A stretch of DNA of 64,000 nucleotides from Stropharia rugosoannulata. Its lineage: Eukaryota; Basidiomycota; Agaricomycetes; Agaricales; Strophariaceae. The position numbers were made by a program, and so were the translations under genes. The stretch spans positions 2,542,001-2,606,000 of the forward strand of contig JANCIK010000011.1 of the NCBI GenBank assembly GCA_028532985.1. The letters are read 5' to 3'. This document shows positions 51,907 through 62,854 of this stretch, piece after piece. Numbering within the stretch: the first letter of the stretch is position 1; each line of letters starts with the position of its first letter. Under the pieces are notes generated by a model. That model worked only from the letters and a program-made list of their open reading frames with translations. It ran no database searches and was not told where the DNA came from.

Positions 51907-53165
51907 TTATGCGATTCCAACTTCCATTTGCTGCCTTGTAATATACCCCCGTTGAACAGGAGGGAGTGTTATTTTTCTTGTTTCACGGATCTGCAGCCCA
52001 CTGCTCCCATAGTACCTGTTGGTCTCGTAGCTCCATTGGTCATACCCACGCACACACCGTCCCAGGCGATCGACAAACTCGTTAACAGACAGGTCGACGG
52101 CTTCTCCCCACGATGGAAGCTTCTCTCTGTCAGCAAAGAACTCTGCAATCGTATTTTTGGCGTAGTTGTCCAGCCAATATAGGGCGCTTTGGAGATCGAG
52201 CTGGTGTTCGTGCATGATGGAAGTGACAACGTTGTGTCCGTCAAGGCCTCTTGCACGCTCGAGGCCGTATGAATGCATGTCCTGCAAGGCACCATCAGTT
52301 GATGTATCTGCATGACACTGATGCGTATGTACTTACATTAACACTCGCAATCAGATCCGTAGCTTTTTCGACTAGAGATAAGATTAAGGGGTGTTCAAAG
52401 ACCTCTTGGGGCATGTTTAATCCGAGAGCGAAGAATGAGAAGCTGGGTTTTGCCCCGCAGGTGTCCCGACGCAGGGAGAAGTAGTCGTCAACAGTTCGTA
52501 TGGTACCCTCAGCGCGGTCGTCGGCTTCCTGAATGACAGCTGTTGTGTATGTATCGAAATCGGCGATGAACTGGGCTATAGCAGGACTATCTTCACCGAC
52601 AACCTCTAGTGTGCGGCGGAAGAACCTGAAGGATAGCAGAGTTTGGACACTTTGTATCTTCTCATAGCTAACGAAAAACACGTACTGTCTTGCCATTTCC
52701 GTTATTTTACTCGACGATGGCTCAGCAGGTCTGGTGCGAAACACTTCCATGACACCTTTCGCAATCTGCATGGCTTCTTTACGGCTTGCTACGTCCGTGT
52801 ACTCGTCGAATGCAAAATAGAAATTCATCAGATCGCAGGCAACGCGTAGATGTTCTATAAATAAGGTGAGCTATGTTAAGCGCGTACAAAATATTCATGC
52901 TTAACATACCCTTGCTTTCCAATGGTCCAATAAATGAAGCAAGCAGGTCTAAAATGATTATTAGCTGTGCGTATACGACTGAGGAATCCGATAGCTTACT
53001 GAAATCGCAGGCTTCAAACTTTTTGAATTGTGAAGGCTCGAACAAGTCGAGCGATTTGACCCAGTCATTGGCCTCTTCTCTCACGTCGTCGAGCATTTCA
53101 TTGCTCACTCTCTGCCATGGCCAAGTAGAAAGAAGATCGGGAATGATGAATTGGGGAGTAGACAT
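51907..53165 (-). CDS. Trans-type sesquiterpene synthase, about 345 aa
   Basis: Exons are 53165-53000, 52948-52910, 52854-52686, 52625-52337 and 52281-51907. The first metal-binding motif is DEYTD in YFAFDEYTD, a D(D/E)xxD form. The NSE motif, NDMHSYGLE, is completed only across the last intron, which supports that splice. The C-terminal RY pair is in ETNRYY. Length and motif spacing fit Agaricomycete class I terpene cyclases that turn farnesyl diphosphate into a cyclic sesquiterpene; the product cannot be told from sequence. It starts MSTPQFIIPDLLSTWPWQR, as in that family. No P450 or other tailoring enzyme lies beside it in the window. Cytosolic. Confidence 0.92.
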
Positions 53166-54804
53166 GGTGAGGATAAGATAGTGTTTTGGGAAAAGGCACC
53201 TGAAAAGTTGATAATTATCATGGCCTCCTGACCTCTGGTTTTATAGGCACTGCCAATACAGTGTGGGCCGAAAGGCGATACTGTTTACACCACGTTAACT
53301 TGGTGATATCCTCACTTCTGCGCGGACTCCAGTTGACAGGCGGCCGAGACTGCTTCGCGGCTCGATAACTGAAAGGACGTACAACACACGCTATTTCATC
53401 GGGTGCATTTCATTCCCGTGGCATCTGGGGAGGCACATCAATGGCGGTGATCACGCACAGCAAAGTTGAGGAGGTGCACTCAACTATTGAAACTGTCAAC
53501 AACATATGGGTCTTCTCAACTATTCACTTGGATGATACTCCACGTTCATTTGTGATGAAGCAGTGTCGGAGGGCTCAAAATAACTTGATTTTCGTACGCG
53601 AGCCGTTATCTGACAAGGCGTCGTCGGTCAACTTCCGCTCCGAACCGAATTATACCCGAAGCCTTTTAGGATGAAACTGAATTTGTGAAGAGTTAAGTAT
53701 CACTGAGGTTTACGGTGCTTGTTGCTGTAAAGTTATTACTCTGTAAATGCATACCCCGCGGCTTTACCAAGCTATCTTCGCCCAAATCACCTTGGAATTC
53801 CTATGCAGAAAGTAGATCAACCTACAAATTCAATGAAGTGTGAGAAGGCTTCAATATCTCGGCATCGCAAAGGCACAGCTTACCTGGTTGACGTGCCACT
53901 TCTCCGAGTCGCTAGAAATGGTATGCGGTTAATTTTGCGACGGTGCCGGATGATTCTTACTAGCAATACAAAACAAATATCCCACGCAAGTTCCAGTAGC
54001 TTTGCAGCACAGAGTCGCTGGCGCATGGCCATATGCAATATATTACATACATTCAAACCTTCTGCTTGGAGCTGTCTGAACAGACGCCGTATTCAAACGC
54101 AAAGTTAACACTTGCCCGACCTGTACGCAGTGGGATGGCGAGTCATGCATAGTATGTGCATCCAACATAACAGGATATAGATCGCAAAGATGTCGAGCCG
54201 ATTGTATTCGTAACTGCAAAGATGTCGCAATCATATTATTTGAGGTTCAACTTTCTTCATAACCCAAGGGCCAAACCCTCCTAAAACATATCCAGAGTCG
54301 GCCCAGGCCTTGTACGGAAGAAGATCGTTTTTGGAGTATCAATTGATTTGAAAGCCGTTAGAAAGTCTATATGTGAGGTACAAATGCGAACTTTAAGTGT
54401 TTCCCTCTAAGAAGGCCTTAGTTTGGTAAGGCCGGCCCCCATGTTACTTGTATTAAAACCCATATTTGACCGCCAAGTCCTCTATGCATTAGTGCGGGCC
54501 TATGGGCATGGGTTATGGTGGGTTCGGATAGAAATCGAGCCGACCAAATTCGTAACAGCGAAGATATTATTGATGTTCAATAGTGTGACAGAGTGGCACG
54601 TCCACTCAAACTCGCGCGATATTCAAGGCGGCTCCTGGGGTAATTCAACTTGCGTCCTGGGCGGGTCTCATGCGGTGCAGCCGACGTCCGACTTGTGCGC
54701 AGTATCTGACGCGACATAGAAAGTATACAGACTACATTGACCAGAAATGAGGTTGTGCAAGGGTCCATCTTCGAGGACGCTGTCATCACGTACCTTAAGC
54801 CTGC
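53166..54804. other. Intergenic region, 1.6 kb
   Basis: No supported gene. A diverged local duplication is visible: TCGAGCCGAT...TTCGTAAC...GTTCAA at about 54190-54250 resembles TCGAGCCGAC...TTCGTAAC...GTTCAA at about 54534-54580. Confidence 0.45.
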
Positions 54805-55122
54805 TCATCGGCCATGTTTGTCTAACTCGCGTATCAGCGTCTCCAATCCTTCTCCGAGGGTGTAGTCCCACGCGGTGTAGCCGTACTGCAGTGCCTTCTT
54901 GAAGAAGTACACGTAGAATCCGAACCATGCAATTTTCTTGATCAGATAAATTGTCCAGCTTACGGCCGGTACCAGGATCAGGAACGCGACGTAGGCGCCT
55001 GTGAGAGACCCGACGATGAGTCTTGCCCGAGCATTGAGATAACTCGTGAGCAGCAGAGAAAGCAGGATGGCCAGTTGCACCCTGGAAGAGTACTCATGGA
55101 TAAATGGGAGCGATATGAGCAT
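54805..55122 (-). CDS. Small membrane protein candidate, 105 aa
   Basis: One open frame with at least two hydrophobic segments: LAILLSLLLTSYL (about residues 17-29) and LIVGSLTGAYVAFLILVPAV (about 35-54), with further hydrophobic sequence to about 73. The end is a short charged helix (EGLETLIRELDKHGR). No family recognised. It may be one exon of a longer gene. Supported only by length, composition and lack of neighbours. Confidence 0.4.
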   Translation of the reverse strand: MLISLPFIHEYSSRVQLAILLSLLLTSYLNARARLIVGSLTGAYVAFLILVPAVSWTIYLIKKIAWFGFYVYFFKKALQYGYTAWDYTLGEGLETLIRELDKHGR

Positions 55123-57434
55123 TTAGCAGAGTTCTGACAGCAGGAGTGGTGTAGTGGCACATTCAAGTCAGACAACAGAGACTTTGAAGAGTGTTGAATT
55201 GATTGTTGGGCGTCGACAAACAAAGGTTACATAAGCAATGCCGACATGCCGTTAGGGCCAGTTTTGTCGACTGTACTTACCAGTTATTTGCTATGCATGT
55301 AATTTTGTTGCTTTTTGAATGTATTATGAGCTAGAGGACTTGTCAAAACAAATGGGTGTGGAAGGCATAGACAGAGCGGCAGTGAGTGAAGGTTGAAACA
55401 CCAAGCCATAATTCCCACGGCATTGCTGCGGCACTTGAACGCATTCTAGTAAAGTTGCGAAGTCGCAAGCAAACATGCCTATTACAACGTTCTACGAATA
55501 TTACTACTGTGTTTCTTTATATATTAATAAAGCTTTCTTCACATTTTCTTTTGAATTTTTCCTATCACCTCTTCTCTCATCCGTACTATTTTGTTCGAGC
55601 CGTACTCCCCCTCTCCCATGAGATATATGCACATACAAGAAGGGGACCTGAACGCCCAAGTGCACCGACCCGCTCCAGCGGCCAAGTAAGATTTATTTTA
55701 TGTAATCAGAAAGAGAGAATTACCCAGTCATACAAACCCCTTATTCTATCCAGTCTATGTCGATCCAACGAGCCTGATCCATCAGTAAGTTGTCCATTTA
55801 GTTTCCTGTTTTGGTCGGTATTTCTGTTTCCGGAAACGCGGATAAGCATTAAACTCAAGAAGTACAATAGAAGCACAAGAAATTTCTATAGAAAAAGTTA
55901 TATAATCATTCCTTGGTTTCCGTATAAAGGAACATAGGTGTTCATGTGTCCTGTTTTGGTTGTTTTATTGAGTTTTATTCCGTTTTTGGGGTTGAGAAAC
56001 GTCAAAAAACTAAACGGACAACTTCCTGATGTCACTTTGTTTATTACTCCAGATTACGCTATCTAAAAACCCTTCTAGAAACAAACCGTATATTCTCATC
56101 CAGGAAATGACACTTATCTCTTCTCTCCCACAGTAGTTATACTGATATGACAGCAAACTTATAGAACCAAGTAGCATCTGAAAGCTTGCTTGGCTCAGTT
56201 CATTCCTGTCGACACAGCGGTACATTTAGGCCATTAAGAGTACAGATACTCATATCCATCGTCTTTGCCTGAGGGCTGCGCAATCATCAATGCCTCCTCC
56301 CCCGGCGACACGAGAGGTCTGCGTTCCGCCTAACCAAGTCATTGGCAAGACTTGCTTTACTGTACCCACTTTGGACGGCATTAAGAAATGGATTGAAATC
56401 TTTTATCAAGAAGTCGGTGAGCATCTCTCAGGATACCGTATTATACGTCTAAGTGAGACCGAATGTCGATTTTAGTCGTGAAACATCCGTATTTGACATT
56501 TGCGGCGGTCCTTCTTCTCGCCGTATGTCCTCGACTTACTTGGCTCATGGTGTACACCATTCCGCGGCGAATCATACTTCTAATCCTTCTTTGTCAACGA
56601 GTGTCTCGGATTAAAAGACGCTTGCGACTACCTGTGTAGCTTATTCTACAAGTTGAATCGTTATTCCAGAACAAGTTCGTTCATCAGGGGCAACGTCTGT
56701 ATCACGTGTAAATATTCCTTCTTCTAGGAAATAAGGGTTGTATTATATACTACTGCTGAACACTTCGCACAGCATGCCAAAGGAGCAGCAAAATCAGGTA
56801 TAAATTTGAAAGGACTTACAACTTATTCTCTCTACGGTCGGCACGGCGGCCATTCTTTCAACTTGAAATTCCGCATGGACCCATTCATAAAGCCGAGATG
56901 CCGCCGATCAATATTTTCAACAACGCGGTGTTGTTGTTTCCAACTTGTTCCCTTCCAACCCGACTTCAACCAAACTTCAACTGCGAGTTCATGGCTGTCG
57001 AAGTATGTCTCAATCCGAGCCATGCATGATATATGCATCAGATTGGAATAAGCTTCTCGCTTCGTGACTTATTGTTTGTCCGGTCTCTGTCCGGGCTTCA
57101 AAGATAAACTTCTACCATGAAGATATTGAATGAAAGTTGGTGAACGGTGCAGTTCTTGGTTCAATGTCATACCTAAGACCTTCTGGCTAACTTGGCTTAA
57201 AAATAGTGCCCGACATGCCTAGTACGGCGTGCTTGCTCGATCCGGCGGGCCTCGTGCATGACGAACGATGTCGATGATGATTTCATTTGGAGGGCACGGC
57301 TGATGTGCTCCTGCTACATATGTCCCTTACTCCTGACTCCATCAGCAGTGTCGACACCCGCCTCTAGGTCTTGTATCTGGGTACGTTTGCTAGCATTTAA
57401 GCTGTACCAAATGCTGAAAAACGATAGGTCTTTA
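55123..57434. other. Intergenic region, 2.3 kb
   Basis: No gene supported. Small frames at 55386-55937 and 56290-56475 are AT-driven or lack features. Confidence 0.4.
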
Positions 57435-59639
57435 ATGGGAGACTATTTGGATTATTCTTCGACCAGTCAAGCACAAGCCCATGCTCGAAATTCGCATTAC
57501 AGCACGCAATCATGGATGCAACAGAACCAGTCTTTCCAGAGCTCATCAATACCTCCTCCTCAGCCCTTGAATCTGCCTACACCAGTGCAGCCACTTCGAC
57601 CCCTTCCTAACCCTCACCGAAAGCCTCCTGAAAGGTTTCGCGTGGTCAATACACCTGCACCGCCAACCGCGGATGTCAACCATTTGTTACATCGCAATCT
57701 GGACTCAGAAGGCACAGTCACATCCGAATCTCCTCAGATTCTCTCTGACCATCTACGACCGAAGAAGAAAAAGTCCATTGTGCGTGGATTCGTCAAAGGA
57801 ATTCGGAGGCTTCCTCGCAATGTGTTTGGCTATGGAGCAGGAAATGATCGAGGATTTGAGCATACCCCAGCCATGACCGGATTTTCTCAAAGTGCTATGG
57901 AAAGCGCAACCAACATGCTACCTCCATATAGATCCAACCCTTCTTCACCTGCCGTCGCCGTTGGTCCCGGGCGTTCTGGCTTGAATAAACCTTTCAGGCC
58001 AGCGCCTACTATTCCGGAGTCACCACCCCCCGAAGTCGTACGCTTGGATAGTCGACCGAATTCCGGGAACCCAAGTCTTCGAGTAGTTCCTCCATCTGGG
58101 AATTACGACCCTACTACCAATTTATATATGGAAAACCAAGACCCTCATCATCTGCAGCATCACGCGAGCGCAGACCACCTTGCGGAGAGGACAACTGTAA
58201 TGCTTTACAATGAGCAGAGTGCACATTACAACGACCATAATCGCCCTGCACACCCTCCTGTGTCCCAGCAGCGAAGTAACAGTCCTGGATTATCTTACAC
58301 TTCAGACCATGTGGCCCCACTTCGTCCTACATCCTTTCATAGCGCGCATACAACGGTGCATTTGCCTCCCCCAACGATCACTCTTTCAGACGAAGTATCG
58401 GAGGCAACACCGCGACCACTGTACTCGTCTCCGATGCCACGTCGAGTGCCTTCTCAATCTGTTCTGGACGGCGCCCCACCAATATCTTCTTCGGTGCATC
58501 ACTCTCAGATACAGACACCACCTCCCAATCAGGCACTTGAAACCGCCGAACCAGCGGCACCCCTTCCAGCTGAGGTCACATCTCCAATGAGTGTTCACCC
58601 AGAACCTACAAATGATTATCGCAAAATGTCTCTCCTTTCATCGCCGTCTCCCACATCGCATGATACTCTGTCAACGGCCACTTCCTTCTACGATCCTTCC
58701 TTCACGTCGCTCAATGCGGTTGAAAAATTCTTCAAGACGCTATATCATATGCCCTGGGTATCTCATAATCGGGTTACAGTGGATTATCTTCCAGGGGAAG
58801 GGGCACACAAGAAGCGAAGAGCAAAAAATAGACCTTTGAGCAGCTGGTACCACTCGATGTTCAGCAATTCGCGGAGAAGCAGTGTCACTCTCGATTTATT
58901 TAGCAATGGGACGGGGACGGCGTCGTCGCCGCGATCCAGTGCTCAGGATAGTCTAGGCCCCGCGTTCAGCTCACAGGCGCCTCTTTCATCGCGGAAACAC
59001 AAGCATTCGTCGGACAAGCCGAGGGATAGTCATCGATCTCACCATCACCATTCATCCTCTCACCGCCACCATAGGCGACGTCGTGACAAGGACGACGCGC
59101 GCAAGCGGCACAGGCACACCGCGACCACTACCGACACGAACACGACGGGTGCGAGGATCCAGCAGGCCGTGAAGCAGGCTGTCAGTCCCCTCGTACCGCC
59201 AGTGTATCCCTTTCACTACCCTCCCTACCCATATCCCTCGTTCTCCGCATTCCCCGTGTCGGTGCCTGCACCCGCAGCCATAGACCCCCAGGCCTCTCAG
59301 ACTAGTCGCCCTGCGACAGCACCGCGGGGACCGCGCTACAAGGACCACGATGCCCCCAAGCAACCGGTCGTGTACGGGTCACCAGCAAACTACGGTCCAT
59401 ACCAGCCCATGATTGGCGTTCCACAGGTGTACATCATTCCACCGATCTCGCCTCAGGCGAACAATGTGCCCGCCGCGCTGGTACCTGGCGGAGTCCACGA
59501 CGGGCACAGCCACGCTACGCCGTCGCCCACAGGCCAGCAGCCGCAACAGGCTCAGCAGCACCAGCAACCACCACCGCGACAGGCCACCCCAGCACCGGCG
59601 ATACAATATGCTTCGCCTAATATTCCAGGGGCTTTTTGA
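57435..59639 (+). CDS. Proline/serine-rich, largely disordered protein, about 734 aa
   Basis: Single open frame. The ATG at 57435 (MGDYLDYSSTSQAQAH) is favoured over one at 57258, because the sequence before it does not look like this protein. Most is Pro/Ser/His-rich low complexity. One region looks conserved and ordered: LNAVEKFFKTLYHMPWVSHNRVTVDYLPG, about two thirds along, followed by a basic segment (KKRRAKNRP) and a His/Arg-rich stretch. A Gln-rich region lies near the end. The segment KKKKSIVRGFVKGIRRLPR is basic and may bind membrane or nucleic acid. No family name can be given. Confidence 0.7.
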   Translation: MGDYLDYSSTSQAQAHARNSHYSTQSWMQQNQSFQSSSIPPPQPLNLPTPVQPLRPLPNPHRKPPERFRVVNTPAPPTADVNHLLHRNLDSEGTVTSESPQILSDHLRPKKKKSIVRGFVKGIRRLPRNVFGYGAGNDRGFEHTPAMTGFSQSAMESATNMLPPYRSNPSSPAVAVGPGRSGLNKPFRPAPTIPESPPPEVVRLDSRPNSGNPSLRVVPPSGNYDPTTNLYMENQDPHHLQHHASADHLAERTTVMLYNEQSAHYNDHNRPAHPPVSQQRSNSPGLSYTSDHVAPLRPTSFHSAHTTVHLPPPTITLSDEVSEATPRPLYSSPMPRRVPSQSVLDGAPPISSSVHHSQIQTPPPNQALETAEPAAPLPAEVTSPMSVHPEPTNDYRKMSLLSSPSPTSHDTLSTATSFYDPSFTSLNAVEKFFKTLYHMPWVSHNRVTVDYLPGEGAHKKRRAKNRPLSSWYHSMFSNSRRSSVTLDLFSNGTGTASSPRSSAQDSLGPAFSSQAPLSSRKHKHSSDKPRDSHRSHHHHSSSHRHHRRRRDKDDARKRHRHTATTTDTNTTGARIQQAVKQAVSPLVPPVYPFHYPPYPYPSFSAFPVSVPAPAAIDPQASQTSRPATAPRGPRYKDHDAPKQPVVYGSPANYGPYQPMIGVPQVYIIPPISPQANNVPAALVPGGVHDGHSHATPSPTGQQPQQAQQHQQPPPRQATPAPAIQYASPNIPGAF

Positions 59640-59973
59640 CTTGTTGATTAATAAGCGTCTTGTAGGACGAATGCTCCGCTTTGTTTTTATTCTTATGCGT
59701 ACTGATCTATCTCTGCCTTTCAATCGCTGTAAATTATGCTTGCATCTATGCTTCGTACAAGAAGCATGATTGAATGTACGTTGCTTTGAATTGCGCTTTG
59801 GGCAGGCAGGAAGATTCTTTATAAATGACGGGGAACCTGCGCTCAAATCTGCTTACGGCTGTACCTTATTTTTGGATAATATGTATGTAACATTTTCATT
59901 TGTATAGAGCACATGAGCAAGTGGACCTAGGACGGACGTCGTCCTGCATCATCTCTTCAACTCCCCCCTAATA
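59640..59973. other. Intergenic region
   Basis: No gene seen. No tyrosinase catalytic sequence is present here, although the next gene resembles a tyrosinase C-terminal domain. Confidence 0.5.
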
Positions 59974-60534
59974 ATGTCCTCACTGGTCAATAGCGACTTT
60001 TTCTGGGAGTACACTGCCCGGATCCGTGTTGCACCGGGAGACGTCGGATCGACGTTCAGCGTCATCATCTTCATCGGGAATGTGCCCAGCGATCCCGCGG
60101 ACTGGCTCATCTGCCCGGAATTTGTGGGGAAATATTCGGTGCTTGTCACTGGGCGGATGTACACCAAGCGCACACCGGCCAGCAATGTGTCGGAGGGATT
60201 CGTGAATCTGAATCCTGCGATATCCAAGCGGTCTGGTCTGGGAACGCTCGATCCTGCAGAAGTCGTGCCGTATTTGAAAAGGACTTTCAACTGGCGAGTC
60301 CAGAAGGTGTGTACTGTCATCTCTGTAGCCGCTGAAGCGCTAACAGGTACTAACCATACGTAGAGTGACGGCTCTGTAGTGCCAGTGCCCGATTCGTTGG
60401 AAGTTGTGGTCTTCGGACAACCGATGACGTTCCCACCGGGCAGCATGTTCCCTTTGCCAGCTGGAGAGCGGAAGCGTTTCGATGTAATTACATATGGACG
60501 ACCTGGAGGTAGCACAAAAGAACCGAAGGATTGA
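59974..60534 (+). CDS. Free-standing tyrosinase C-terminal-like domain protein, about 167 aa
   Basis: Exons are 59974-60306 and 60364-60534. The pattern FWEYTARIRVAPGDVGSTFSVIIFIGNVPSDPADW, then VGKYSVLV, VVPYLKRTFNWRVQ and DSLEVVVFG, follows the C-terminal domain that caps the active site of fungal tyrosinases (after Tyosinase_C in Pfam). The copper-binding catalytic half, with its six His, is absent, and no such sequence lies upstream in the window. It could be a truncated copy or a separate cap/chaperone-like protein. The start MSSLVNSDFFWEYT is in good context and the intron is canonical. No signal peptide. Confidence 0.72.
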
Positions 60535-60735
60535 ATTGAGTCCGCAATGAAGTTGGAAAATGTATGGTTTCAAACTTGTTGAATGTTTGTAACTACTGTA
60601 TAACGACTCGGGATCTGAACGAAATTGTAATTGTACATAAAATGCAACGCATGCCTCACTTGCAAAGTGGAATATATCCCTAAAAAACGAAAGAGTCCGA
60701 AGAGAGTCCATAGTCCTTATATCTATGGTATAACA

Positions 60736-62854
60736 TCAAACATGCTCGCTCGTAGATGGTGACCTCCCGTCGGCCGAGCTGGAAGACTTAACAGCTGAAA
60801 TACTCGGACCGGCGCTTAATGGACTGGGCCCGGGCGGACGGCGAATCGTGGTAGTAGTACGGTGTATAGCTGATGACGAAGCCGCTGGGGACTTGAATCC
60901 TTTAGTTTGCACCCATCCAGTCGCAATCTTCTTCCACGCGCGGTCCAAGGTATGACCATATCGGCGGAGGGTGTTCATGATTAGCGCGAAGTATATCACA
61001 CCCAAGGCTAGCACGGCTGTAATTGTCGCCCGCGGTACGAGAGCCTGTGAAGCGGTTAGTTTCCAAGTCATCTCATCCTCAGCAGACCCGGTTCTCCAGA
61101 CGAGTGACATTATACAGCAGATATATAGGACCAAGGACCTAGTCCGAGAATTCGTTTGAGAAGTTTCTATCAAGGCAAATGGAGACTTACCATGCTAGCC
61201 ACGCCGCAGGCATCGATAAGAGCACCCAAACGTTCCATAAAATGCAGGTTGTCGATCTCTGGGCTTCCTACATTTAAGTTCAGATAAATAAGCGCCCAAG
61301 ATAGGAGCTAAATGGAAGTGAACTCACAGCTGCCCACATGGCCGCTTTGCAGGCCTTGCGCATTGAACCAAAACGAATTATATAGATACATCCGTATATG
61401 AGGCTCATGAGGCCGCACATCATGGATAAAAGGGCAGCATAGACCACGACAGGATCATTTATTGCTGACTCAATCTGTAGAATTGCGAGGATGGCTCTGC
61501 CGCACTTTTCAGTTCTAAACGCGTCATACACGAATTTTTTTACTTACGATAAAAGAAGGACCGAGATGATGTTCAACGTCTTCCACTCTCGCAGTAGGGA
61601 GTCGATAAACAATTCCCACTTTTTCTGAAGGTTGAGGTAAGCCGAGCCATGCACAGGAGGTCCAAACGCCCAGCTGTGCGCCGGACTGTGCCGGCCATAA
61701 TCGAAATTTGCCTGCCTTGATTCCTCAATTACCGCTTGCTTAATTTTTGGAAGGCTGATCTCCGCAGCTTGAAAAATATTAGCGACGCGCGAGAAGTAGA
61801 GGTACGGCAGGCAGAGGAGGAAGTAAAGATAAATTTGACGAGGGAGTGTGTCGAGAAGAAAGGCGAAAACATAAGTCTTGGCAGAGAATGAGTCTTGGTA
61901 CGTGGATCCTATACTAGAAGAATTCGAATGTTCAACGGGCTTTGTAGGTGGCGTTTGCTGTGGCGTTTGTGGGCGTACAACAGCTCTGAAGCGCGGCGCA
62001 GGTGGTGGTTCTAAAATTGGAATGGGGGGAAAGTGAAAATCATTTGGTTCAAGAGTAAGTGTTGTACTATCACCGCCATTTGGAGCCAGGTGAATATTCG
62101 AAGTAGATGCGGAAGGGTATAAGTTTATTCCTTCGGCAAGCGTCTGGGACCCACTTGTTTTTCTAGAATGAAAAATGAATCCCGGCTCCCTTAATGGCTC
62201 CGGAAAGTGTCTCGATAGAGGGCTAAAGATACGAAGCTCTATATCATTAAATGACGGTGAGTTAGGAAGGCTGTAGTGACTGGTATTTGCGCTTCGAGGT
62301 AAGCCAGTTGGTGATGGATAAGGCCAGAGGTAACGGCTCCCGTGCGACCACCTTTTTCCATACCCATCATGACAATGGCTGTGCTGTAAAGAGTGCGTCT
62401 CTTGGGCAACACCAGTTTGGGAATAAATACTCTTGGGTAGGACCTTAAGAGGCTCTGTCGTCGCGTGCTCGGGGTCGATGGGAGAGAAGGGATACTCAAG
62501 AACAGTGGAGGAACCTAAGAATCGCCGACCTGGAGTTGCCGAGCTTATCTGTTTATCAGCAAAGGTGGCGTCGTCGGTAATAACAGGCGTTTGCACCGGT
62601 GTGGAAGTTATTCCTGGATTGATGTGGCGAATGCTGTACACGATAGACGGTTTCCATGGATCAACTGGAGAGTATGGTACGTCGCGGTAGGCTCGCGAAA
62701 CCAGCTGGGCGCCCCAGATATCGTCGGAAGGTGGCCTGGAGGACGTCGATGACTTGGAGTCGTCTCTCTTGAGCGACACGGCCTTACTAGATAAATGCGA
62801 TTTGCATCTAGAAAGGAGAGATGTGGGTGGCGAATGATTTTGAGGAACAGACAT
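60736..62854 (-). CDS. Multi-pass membrane protein with long disordered N-terminus
   Basis: Exons are 62854-61548, 61514-61328, 61267-61191 and 61138-60736. The first 330 residues are Ser/Pro-rich. Hydrophobic segments follow: LPRQIYLYFLLCLPYLYF, then VVVYAALLSMMCGLMSLIYG, TCILWNVWVLLSMPAAWLAW, LVLYICCIMSLVWRTG, and ITAVLALGVIYFALIMN. The tail is Ser/Thr-rich. WNVWVLLSMPAAWLAW followed by CIMSLVWRTG is, to my memory, recurrent in a basidiomycete membrane family of unknown function. The first intron is only 33 bp. Function unknown. Confidence 0.78.

Noticed and set aside
56290..56475. Small gene beginning MPPPPATREVCVPP
   Set aside because: Isolated 61-aa frame with no splice partners or recognisable features.
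59949..60515. Long open frame on the minus strand opposite the tyrosinase-like domain gene
   Set aside because: The plus-strand frame has a family match and a canonical intron; the antisense frame has no recognisable feature and mirrors it.
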